Positions 43,188-51,100 of a DNA stretch of 53,847 nt are shown in pieces. Below the pieces are notes generated by a model, which was not told where the DNA came from, searched no databases, and was given only the letters and a program-made list of their open reading frames with translations. The stretch's first letter is position 1. The number at the start of each line of letters is the position of its first letter. Source of the DNA: DMER64 sp041654355 (GTDB taxonomy: Bacteria > Bacteroidota > Bacteroidia > Bacteroidales > UBA932); assembly GCA_041654355.1 (NCBI GenBank), contig JBAZDQ010000011.1:1-53847 (forward strand), in the 5' to 3' direction. Made by a program: the position numbers and the translations under genes.

Positions 43188-44504
43188 ATGGCAACAAAAG
43201 AGTATTTTCCGGGTATCGGAAAAATCAAATTTGAAGGAAAGGACAGCCGCAATCCGTTGGCCTTTCGCTACTACGACCCTGAAAAAGTGGTTTATGGGAA
43301 AAAGATGAAAGAATGGCTGAAATTTGCCATGGCTTACTGGCACACACTGTGCGCAGACCTGCAGGATCAATTTGGTCCGGGGACACTGAGCCGCGAATGG
43401 TGGCAAGCTGCAGATCCTGTTACGGCTGCAAAAGAAAAAATGGATGCCGGTTTTGAGTTCATGCAAAAACTCGGCATTGAATACTATTGCTTCCACGATG
43501 TGGACCTGGTGGCTGAAGGATCCACTGTAGAGGAATACGAAGCACGCATGAAAGAGATCGTTGCTTATGCCAAGAAAAAACAGCAGGAAACCGGGATCAA
43601 ACTCTTGTGGGGGACCGCAAATGTGTTCGGAAACAAAAGGTACATGAACGGAGCCGCAACCAATCCGAATTTTGACGTTGTTTCCAGGGCAGCTGTACAA
43701 ATAAAGACAGCTATAGACGCCACCATTGAACTGGGCGGCACCAATTACGTCTTCTGGGGAGGCCGTGAAGGGTACATGTCTTTGCTGAACACAGACATGA
43801 AACGGGAAAAACACCATTTGGGCATCATGTTGCAGAAAGCACGTGATTACGGGCGTGCCAAAGGCTTTAAAGGTACTTTCCTGATTGAGCCTAAGCCCAT
43901 GGAACCCACAAAACATCAATACGATGTGGATGTTGAAACCATTCTGGGATTTTTGAAAAAATACGATCTGGACAAGGATTTCAAGATCAATATTGAAGTG
44001 AACCATGCCACCCTGGCCGGGCACACGTTTGAACATGAGTTGCAATGTGCTGCCGATGCCGGTATCCTGGGTTCGATTGATGCCAACCGCGGAGATTATC
44101 AAAACGGATGGGATACCGATCAGTTCCCTATAGACATATGGGAAGTGACACAGGCCATGATGGTATTGCTACAGGCCGGGGGTCTTAATGACGGAGGTGT
44201 GAATTTTGACGCACACATCAGGAGGAATTCCACAGACCTGCAGGACTTGGTTATCGCTCATATTTCCGGCATGGATACGTTTGCCAGGGGGCTGGAAACA
44301 GCTGCTGCCATACTGGAAGATTCTCCATACATGAAAATGCGTAAAGAGCGTTATGCTTCTTTCGACTCCGGGAAAGGCAAAGATTTTGAAGAAGGCAAAC
44401 TGGATTTCCAGGCCCTCTACGAATACGGCCGGAACGTGGGAGAACCGCGCCAGATAAGCGGACAACAGGAGCTGTACGAAACCATAGTAAGTATGTACAT
44501 TTAG
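43188..44504 (+). CDS. xylA: Xylose isomerase
   Basis: The 438-residue enzyme has the class II xylose isomerase start MATKEYFPGIGKIKFEGKDSRNPLAFRYYDP. The catalytic His region is YYCFHDVDLVAEG, followed by LLWGTANVFGNKRYMNGAATNP, YVFWGGREGY, IEPKPMEPTKHQYD, NIEVNHATLAGHTFEHEL and GSIDANRGD, which carry the two-metal-site residues. It converts D-xylose to D-xylulose in the cytoplasm. It lies between xylB and the symporter gene with gaps of 10 and 1 bp. Confidence 0.97.
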   Translation: MATKEYFPGIGKIKFEGKDSRNPLAFRYYDPEKVVYGKKMKEWLKFAMAYWHTLCADLQDQFGPGTLSREWWQAADPVTAAKEKMDAGFEFMQKLGIEYYCFHDVDLVAEGSTVEEYEARMKEIVAYAKKKQQETGIKLLWGTANVFGNKRYMNGAATNPNFDVVSRAAVQIKTAIDATIELGGTNYVFWGGREGYMSLLNTDMKREKHHLGIMLQKARDYGRAKGFKGTFLIEPKPMEPTKHQYDVDVETILGFLKKYDLDKDFKINIEVNHATLAGHTFEHELQCAADAGILGSIDANRGDYQNGWDTDQFPIDIWEVTQAMMVLLQAGGLNDGGVNFDAHIRRNSTDLQDLVIAHISGMDTFARGLETAAAILEDSPYMKMRKERYASFDSGKGKDFEEGKLDFQALYEYGRNVGEPRQISGQQELYETIVSMYI

Positions 44505-44505
44505 G

Positions 44506-45921
44506 ATGACTGCCACTATGAAAAATATGGATAAAGGCAGTAAACTGTACCTGGGAGGTCTTACCTTCGTGGCCGTTTTGGGCGGACTTTTGTTCGGATA
44601 CGATACGGCTGTCATATCCGGTGCCGAGAAAGCCCTGGAAGCTTTCTTTTCGCAATCGACGGATTTCATATACAGCAAAGGATGGCACGGAATCACGGCC
44701 TCCAGTGCCTTGATCGGCTGTGTGATAGGAGGTGCGATCTCTGGTTTGCTGGCTTCCCGCTGGGGCAGGCGAAATTCTTTGATCTTTGCCTCAATATTGT
44801 TTTTACTCTCAGCCATTGGTTCTTCACGCCCCGAAATGCTGTTCTTTCAATTTGGGGAACCTTCCTTTTCACTGCTTTTGACCTTCAATGCTTACCGGGT
44901 TTTGGGTGGTATTGGCGTAGGTTTGGCGTCGGCCATTTGTCCCATGTATATTGCCGAGGTGTCCCCTGCCAATGTCAGGGGTCGCCTGGTCTCTGTGAAC
45001 CAGTTCGCGATCATTTTCGGTATGTTGGTGGTATACTTTGTCAATTACCTGATACGGATCAACCTGTCCGGAGATATTGAACAGGCCATGATGGAGATCG
45101 GCTGGAGAAGGATGTTTTTGAGCGAAGCCTTTCCGGCAGCCACCTTTGGACTCCTGTTGCTGTTTGTTCCCAAAACCCCGCGTTACCTGGTCATGTCGGG
45201 CAATGAAACAAAAGCTTTGAATGTTTTGTCAAGGATCAACGGAGTATCGGTTGCGAAGACCATCCTGGAAGAGATCAAGGAAACCGTTATTGAAAAGCGC
45301 GAGAAATTATTCTCATACGGGATAGCCGTTTTGGTCATCGGGATCTTATTGTCCTTTTTCCAGCAGGCCGTCGGGATCAACGTTGTGTTGTATTACGCGC
45401 CGCGTATATTCGAAAATCTGGGGGCGTCGGGGGACGTGTCCATGAGGCAGACAGTGGTGATGGGGGTAGTAAATATTATTTTCACCCTGGTGGCTATTGC
45501 TACGGTAGACAAATTCGGCCGTAAACCTTTGCTGATCATCGGGTCCATTGGCATGATGGTAGGTATGGCGGCACTGAGCATACTTTCCTTTATGGATGTT
45601 ATTGGTGTAGCAGCTCTTGTGTTCATCATCATTTACACCGCTTCATTCATGATGAGTTGGGGCCCCATCACATGGGTATTGATCTCGGAGATCTTCCCCA
45701 ATACCATCCGTGGACAGGCAGTGGCAATTGCTGTTGCCGCCCAGTGGATATCCAATTTTGTAGTTTCCTCTACCTTCCCGTCACTTTCCGAATGGAGTAC
45801 CGGAGGTGCTTACCTGATTTATGCCGTATTCTCTTTGTTATCTGCCGTTTTTGTCTTCAAGATGGTCCCGGAAACCAAAGGCAAGACCCTGGAAGACATG
45901 ACGAAGCTCTGGCGCAAATAG
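44506..45921 (+). CDS. xylE: D-xylose:H+ symporter (MFS sugar porter)
   Basis: The 471-residue membrane protein has 12 predicted helices and the sugar-porter signatures: GGLLFGYDTAVISGAE in helix 1, RWGRRNS, AEVSPANVRGRLVSVNQ, PKTPRYLVMSG, FQQAVGINVVLYYAPRIF and the end PETKGKTLEDM. It would import D-xylose with protons. It completes the xyl operon. ATG 44506 is used here; in-frame ATGs a few codons on are alternatives. The G of its TAG stop is the first base of a large inverted-repeat element. Confidence 0.93.
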   Translation: MTATMKNMDKGSKLYLGGLTFVAVLGGLLFGYDTAVISGAEKALEAFFSQSTDFIYSKGWHGITASSALIGCVIGGAISGLLASRWGRRNSLIFASILFLLSAIGSSRPEMLFFQFGEPSFSLLLTFNAYRVLGGIGVGLASAICPMYIAEVSPANVRGRLVSVNQFAIIFGMLVVYFVNYLIRINLSGDIEQAMMEIGWRRMFLSEAFPAATFGLLLLFVPKTPRYLVMSGNETKALNVLSRINGVSVAKTILEEIKETVIEKREKLFSYGIAVLVIGILLSFFQQAVGINVVLYYAPRIFENLGASGDVSMRQTVVMGVVNIIFTLVAIATVDKFGRKPLLIIGSIGMMVGMAALSILSFMDVIGVAALVFIIIYTASFMMSWGPITWVLISEIFPNTIRGQAVAIAVAAQWISNFVVSSTFPSLSEWSTGGAYLIYAVFSLLSAVFVFKMVPETKGKTLEDMTKLWRK

Positions 45922-46040
45922 TGCAACGGACACTTGATTCTTTTAGCTGGTTATCAGCGTCTTATAAAAAACGTACCCCCGGGGGTACGTTTTTTATAAT
46001 TGCCTGTACTTCAGGCAAAAGAATCAAGTGTCCGTTGCAC
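45921..46040. repeat. 120-bp nested inverted-repeat (cloverleaf-like) element
   Basis: Two perfect 24-bp arms (45921-45944 and 46017-46040) enclose three further hairpins: GCTG-N5-CAGC (45946-45958), a perfect 38-bp palindrome with no spacer (45962-45999, centre CCCCCGGGGG, ends TTATAAAAAA/TTTTTTATAA), and TGCCTG-N5-CAGGCA (46001-46017). A single strand would fold into one long stem with three arms. The central palindrome is also a strong bidirectional intrinsic terminator for xylE. No target duplication or transposase is seen. It may be a miniature mobile element, a terminator complex or a structured RNA. Confidence 0.8.
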
Positions 46041-46052
46041 CCACTTTTTTGC

Positions 46053-46060
46053 TAAATTTG
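46053..46060 (+). promoter_or_regulatory. Promoter of rmuC (-7 TAAATTTG), 5 nt before the ATG
   Basis: TAAATTTG is followed by TTGTT and the ATG at 46066. The box starts 13 bp after the inverted-repeat element ends. The short spacing implies an mRNA with almost no leader. Confidence 0.55.
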
Positions 46061-46065
46061 TTGTT

Positions 46066-47310
46066 ATGGATAACGTTTCACTAATAGCAGGTCTTGCGGT
46101 CGGGATCATCGCAGGAGGATTGGCAATTTGGTTGCTGATAAACAGTAAGTTACGTAATAAAGACAGAGAGATCAAAGTAAAGGATACGGATCTCAGAGAA
46201 AAGGATTTAGATCTCAAAGGAAAGGAAACAGAGATCAGGGAACTTACTTCCGGGATCGCCTCGGCCCGGACGGCATTGGAGTTAAAGGATAAAGAGCTGG
46301 AAAAGATGCAGGAAACACTAACTTTGCAATTTGAGAACCTGGCCAACCGGATTCTGGAGGTCAACACCCAAAAATTTGAGCAGAAAAGTCAACAGAGTAT
46401 GCAGCAATTGCTCAAACCCCTGGGAGAACAGATCATGGAGTTTAAGAAAAGAGTTGAGGATACCCATTTGGAAGATACACGACAGCGTTCAACGCTGGAA
46501 GAAAGGATCAGGGGATTGATAGAACAAACCAATGTCGTGAGTGCGCAGGCAAACAATCTTGCCGAGGCGCTTAAAGGGAGTCCCAAAACACAGGGGAACT
46601 GGGGAGAAATGATTTTGGAAAGGATCCTGGAACAGTCAGGACTGGAAAAGGATACGCATTACGTGATGCAGGAATCTTTCCGTTCCGAACAGGGCAGCAT
46701 TCTGTATCCGGATGTGGTCATACACCTGCCCGGTGAACGGATGATCATCGTGGATTCCAAAGTGTCTCTGGTTGCTTATGAACGTTATGCTTCAGGTGCA
46801 TCTGCGGATGAACAGCAACCGGCATTGACGGAACACTTAGTATCCATGAAAAAGCACATTGACGAATTGGCGGCCAAACAATACGACAATTTCCAGGGTT
46901 CTTTGGATTTCGTGATGATGTTTATTCCTGTTGAACCCGCTTATTTAATAGCCATTCAAAAAGATCCGGGAATGTGGAGTTATGCTTACCGCAAACGTAT
47001 AGTGTTGATCAGTCCCACTAACCTGATTGCCTGTCTGAAATTAATGTCCGATCTGTGGAGCAGGGAAATGCAGAACAAGAATGCCATGCTGATTGCACAG
47101 CGCGGGGAATTGTTGCTTAAAAAATTTGAAGTGTTTGTGGAAACACTTGGCACTTTGGGAGGATCCATTAAAAAGTCCCAGGAAACTTACGACGCTGCTA
47201 TGAAACAATTGAAAGAGGGACATGGAAATCTGATAGGGCAAGCCAACAAGCTCAGGGAACTGGGTGTCAAGGCCTATAAAAACCTGCCTGAAATGATTCC
47301 AGAAGAGTAA
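46066..47310 (+). CDS. rmuC: DNA recombination protein RmuC
   Basis: I start at ATG 46066 (414 residues), because MDNVSLIAGLAVGIIAGGLAIWLLI is the usual N-terminal membrane helix of RmuC and a -7 box lies 5 nt upstream; a longer frame from 46000 runs into the inverted repeat. A charged coiled coil (about 30-130, KDTDLREKDLDLKGKETEIRE) precedes the nuclease-like domain with GNWGEMILERILEQSGL, PDVVIHLPGERMIIVDSKVSLVAYERY, MMFIPVEPAYLIAI and the end LRELGVKAYKNLP. RmuC limits inversions and influences recombination at repeats. Here it is flanked on both sides by large inverted repeats. Confidence 0.93.
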   Translation: MDNVSLIAGLAVGIIAGGLAIWLLINSKLRNKDREIKVKDTDLREKDLDLKGKETEIRELTSGIASARTALELKDKELEKMQETLTLQFENLANRILEVNTQKFEQKSQQSMQQLLKPLGEQIMEFKKRVEDTHLEDTRQRSTLEERIRGLIEQTNVVSAQANNLAEALKGSPKTQGNWGEMILERILEQSGLEKDTHYVMQESFRSEQGSILYPDVVIHLPGERMIIVDSKVSLVAYERYASGASADEQQPALTEHLVSMKKHIDELAAKQYDNFQGSLDFVMMFIPVEPAYLIAIQKDPGMWSYAYRKRIVLISPTNLIACLKLMSDLWSREMQNKNAMLIAQRGELLLKKFEVFVETLGTLGGSIKKSQETYDAAMKQLKEGHGNLIGQANKLRELGVKAYKNLPEMIPEE

Positions 47311-47359
47311 CAGGTGGCCCTCCTGCCCCCATAAAGCACAGAATTTTGATTTTTGCAAT

Positions 47360-47696
47360 CCATCCACAAAATGAGGCGTTTTTGTGGAGGAACTTGGGAT
47401 TTTCTGCCTTTTGTCCACATATTGGGTCGTTTTTGTGGATGAACTTGTGATTTTCTGACATTCATCCACAAAACCGCCTCTTTTTGTGGACGGACTAGCG
47501 TTTTTCCACAATTCATCCACATATAGGGCTGTTTTTGTGGATGAACTTGGGATTTTCCGCCACTCATCCACATATAGGGCTGTTTTTGTGGATGAACATG
47601 GGATTTTTGGCAACTCATCCACAAAACAGCTTCTTTTTGTGGACGGACCAGCGTTTCTCCACAATTCATCCACATATATGGCTGTTTTTGTGGACA
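47360..47696. repeat. Tandem array of seven 51-bp units with inverted TCATCCACA boxes
   Basis: Units begin at 47360, 47411, 47462, 47513, 47564, 47615 and 47666, so the period is exactly 51 bp; the seventh unit is cut short. Most units read TCATCCACA, about 14 nt, then TGTGGA(T/C)GA or a close variant, giving a hairpin per unit. Two sub-types exist: units 3 and 6 (ACAAAAC, GTGGACGGAC) versus units 2, 4, 5 and 7 (ACATAT, mostly GTGGATGAAC), so units 3-4 resemble 6-7. TCATCCACA differs from the DnaA box TTATCCACA by one base, and TTTTCCACA at 47502-47510 fits TTWTNCACA. Frames stay open on both strands because 51 is a multiple of three. Confidence 0.9.
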
Positions 47697-47841
47697 AAAC
47701 TGTAGCTTCCTGATTTTGGTTGACTACCTGTAGGACTTTCCTCTGAATTAAGTTGACTATAGGTGGTTATTCCTAAATTTTGTTTACTAACCAAGTCTTA
47801 TCCCTGTCAGGGGATTGACTGGAGGGTGGTAAGCTGCAACG
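47697..47841. other. Non-coding stretch with TTGACTA-type direct repeats
   Basis: No gene is supported here. TTGACTA occurs at 47720 and 47753, and TTTACTA at 47783 (spacings 33 and 30 bp), with partly similar flanks. They could be degenerate repeat units or the worn end of an insertion element; no transposase remnant is readable. Confidence 0.4.
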
Positions 47842-47912
47842 ACTCTTCAAGGCAAAGAACGGAGCGCCTCGGCAAAAAATGAAAAAGCGTTCCGTTCTTT
47901 GCCTTGAAGAGT
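47842..47912. repeat. 26-bp inverted repeat with 19-nt loop
   Basis: Arms 47842-47867 and 47887-47912 pair over 26 bp with a single G:T mismatch; the core is AAGGCAAAGAACGGA. There is no T-run after the stem, so it is not a standard terminator. It sits in the non-coding gap between rmuC and the oxidoreductase gene. Function is unknown. Confidence 0.75.
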
Positions 47913-48082
47913 TTGTCTGCGGGAAAGTGAAGAAGCCTTGGTTTAAAGAAGAATCTTACCGGCATTGTGGAGGCAGCGAAAGCCTGTAGCGACAAAGGGA
48001 ATAAGCCTTGGCTTAGAGGAAATGGGTTTCTGCTCTTGAGATTGAAGCGTGCATCAGGGGAAAACGGATTGAGCCCGGGTAC
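47913..48082. other. Non-coding stretch with a partial 71-bp-spaced direct repeat
   Basis: No gene is supported. AAGCCTTGG(T/C)TTA recurs at about 47932 and 48003, followed by similar purine-rich bases. The frames here are short and lack coding character. It may be decayed repeat or element sequence. Confidence 0.35.
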
Positions 48083-48119
48083 AAAAAAAACGGCTAAAAG
48101 TAATTTTAGCCGTTTTTTT
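48083..48119 (-). terminator. Intrinsic terminator of the pyruvate:ferredoxin oxidoreductase gene
   Basis: The stem CGGCTAAAA/TTTTAGCCG (48091-48099 and 48104-48112, loop GTAA) is flanked by eight A and seven T, giving a T-run in either direction. It lies 20 bp past the stop codon of the minus-strand gene. Confidence 0.85.
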
Positions 48120-48138
48120 GATGTGCACGGTATAAACC

Positions 48139-51100
48139 TTATTCTGCCAGACGCTTGTAGTTCTGGTAGCGTATTTTGGCGTGTTGTTCGGTAAGTGCGA
48201 ACAATTCTTTTGCCTGCTCGGGGAACGTTTTGAGCAGGGAACTGTAACGTACTTCACCCCTAATGAATTCCTGGAATTTATCCCAATCAGGTTCTTTGCT
48301 ATCCAGGGTAAACGGATTCTTACCTTCGTCTGCCAAGGTAGGATTGTAACGATACAATTGCCAATACCCGCTTTCCACAGCCAGTTTTTCTTCCAGCTGG
48401 GACTGTCCCATACCGCGACTCAGCCCATGGTTGATACAGGGCGAGTAAGCGATAATCAGAGAAGGTCCGTCATAAGCCTCGGCTTCTTTCAAAGCTTTGA
48501 GCAACTGATTATGATTCGCCCCCATGGCTACCTGTGCTACGTATACGTAACCGTAACTTATAGCCATCATTCCAAGGTCTTTTTTACGGATCTTTTTCCC
48601 GGAAGCAGCAAATTTGGCAACGGCTCCTGCAGGAGTGGATTTGGATGATTGGCCTCCGGTATTTGAGTATACTTCCGTATCAAGTACCAGGACGTTTACA
48701 TTTTCACCGCTTGCCAGTACATGATCCAGGCCTCCGTAGCCTATATCATAAGCCCAGCCGTCTCCGCCAATGATCCATTGGGATCTGGGGGTGAGGAATC
48801 CACGCAGTTCGTAAATTTCTCGCAGAGGTTTTTGTTTTGCACCTTCCAGCAAGGGGATCATTTTGTCTGCCAGGACCACTGCTTGTTCAAAGTTTTGGCG
48901 CACCGGAAGGTATTCTTCAAACAATGCCTTGAGCTCATCGCTGACATTGTCTTCCTTTTGGGCAGCAATCATCAGGTTGGCCAGTTTTTCCCTTATTTGT
49001 TCGGTTCCAAAGCGCATCCCGAAACCATACTCGGCATTGTCTTCAAAAAGAGAGTTGGCCCATGCCGGTCCACGTCCGTTCCGGTCCTTGCAATAGGGAG
49101 CCGAGGGGAACGATGCTCCGTAAATAGAAGAGCATCCGGTGGCGTTGGCTATCATCATGTGGTCTCCAAAAAGCTGTGTAACAGTCTTTACATAAGGAGT
49201 TTCCCCACAGCCGGCGCAAGCTCCCGAGAATTCAAACAGGGGTTGTGTAAGGCCCAGGTTCTTCACATTTTGTGCTTTGGGAACGATTGTGTCCTTGTAT
49301 CCTATGTTGGCGTGCATGTAATCGAAGTTCGGTTGCTCAGCCAATTGGGTTTCGGAAAATTTCATGGTAAGGGCTTTGGTCTTGGCAGGACATATATCGG
49401 CACAATTGCCGCAACCTGCACAATCCAGAGGACTTACCTGGATGGTGAACTGATATCCTTTGAGGGGTCCGTTACCGGCTGTACGTTTCACAGATTCCGG
49501 TGCCTTAGCAGCTTCTTCTTCAGTCATGACAAAAGGACGAATGGCAGCGTGGGGACATACATAGGCACATTGGTTACACTGGATACAGTTTTCTGCATTC
49601 CATTCGGGAATGAATACAGCAATACCGCGTTTTTCATAAGCCGTAGTTCCGGCCGGCATGGTCCCGTCTTCATATCCTTTGAATACGCTTACAGGAAGGT
49701 CATCCCCGTTTTGAGCATTGATCACATCTGCAACGTGTTTTACCCACTCGGGGGCAAGGCGGTTATGTGTGTCTGCTTCAAATTTGCCGGAACAGCTCTT
49801 CCACTGCGGATCGATTTCCACTTTTTCAATTTCTCCTCCGCGATCAACGGCGGCAAAGTTCATATTGACGACCTTTTCCCCTTTCTTGCCGTAAGATTTC
49901 ACAATGGCGTTTTTCATTTCCTTAATGGCTTGTTCGTAAGGAACGACGTTCGCGATCTTGAAAAAGGCTGATTGAAGAATGGTGTTGGTGCGGTTCCCCA
50001 GGCCGATTTCTTCGGCGATCTTGGTGGCGTTGATGATGTAGAAGTTGATGTCCTTCTCGGCAAGGGTCCTCTTCACGAAATCAGGGAGGTGCTTTTTCGT
50101 TTCTTCGGCATCCCACAGGCTGTTCAGCAGGAAGGTGCCTCCTTTTTTGATGCCTTTCAAAACATCGTACTTGCGAAGGTAATTAGGTACGTGGCAGGCT
50201 ACAAAAGCAGGTGTAGTCACCAGGTAGGGAGAACAAATGGGAGAGTCTCCAAAACGCAGGTGAGAACAGGTAAATCCGCCTGATTTTTTTGAATCATACT
50301 GGAAATACCCCTGGCAATATTTTGGTGTGGTTTCGCCAATAATCTTGATGGTGTTTTTGTTGGCACCCACGGTACCATCAGAACCCAAACCAAAGAATTT
50401 ACATTCATAAGTGCCCGGTTTGGCAATCGATACTTCTTCTTTCTGAGGCAATGACCTGAAGGTAATGTCATCAATAATACCAATGGTGAAGTTGTTTTTG
50501 ACTTCTTTGCGATCCAGGTTTTCAAAAACAGACATGATCTGGGCCGGGGTGGTGTCTTTGGAAGATAATCCGTAACGGCCTCCAACGATAACGGGAGCGT
50601 TGGGATCATCGGCATAGATAGTTTTCACATCCATATACAAGGGTTCTCCCAGGGATCCGGGCTCTTTGGTGCGGTCCAATACGGCAATTTTCTTAACGGT
50701 CTTAGGCATAGCGCGCAAGAAATACTTGGCAGAGAAAGGACGGTACAAATGAACGGCAATCAAACCTACTTTTTCACCTTTTGCATTCAGGTGTTCTACG
50801 GTTTCCCGTATTGTGTCGCAAACCGATCCCATGGCAATGATGATCCGCTCTGCATTTTCGTCTCCGTAATAATTGAAAGGCAGGTAGGAACGGCCTGTCA
50901 GTTCAGAAATTTCTCCCATGTAACGAGCCACGATATCGGGAACGGCGTCATAAAAAGGATTGGCTGATTCACGAGCCTGGAAATAGATATCGGGATTCTG
51001 CGCGGTTCCGCGGGTAATGGGATCGTTAGGATTCAGGGCCCTTTGACGGAAAGCGGCCAGTGATTTGGCACTGATCATTTTTTTCAGGGCTTCGGAATCC

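Noticed and set aside
43167..44102. 311-codon minus-strand open frame
   Set aside because: It is antisense to xylA, and the composition is that of a codon shadow.
45945..46016. Invertible promoter between the 24-bp inverted repeats
   Set aside because: No TAnnTTTG box is present inside on either strand, and the segment is mostly a palindrome, so inversion would change little. No recombinase gene is nearby.
47360..47696. CRISPR array
   Set aside because: The whole 51-bp unit is repeated, with no unique spacers of constant length, no leader and no cas genes.
47041..47697. 218-codon minus-strand open frame across the 51-bp array and the end of rmuC
   Set aside because: Its repeat half follows from the 51-bp period and its other half is antisense to well-supported rmuC; no promoter or start signal was seen.
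48721..49971. 416-codon plus-strand open frame
   Set aside because: It lies entirely opposite the conserved pyruvate:ferredoxin oxidoreductase gene and its product has no recognisable motif.
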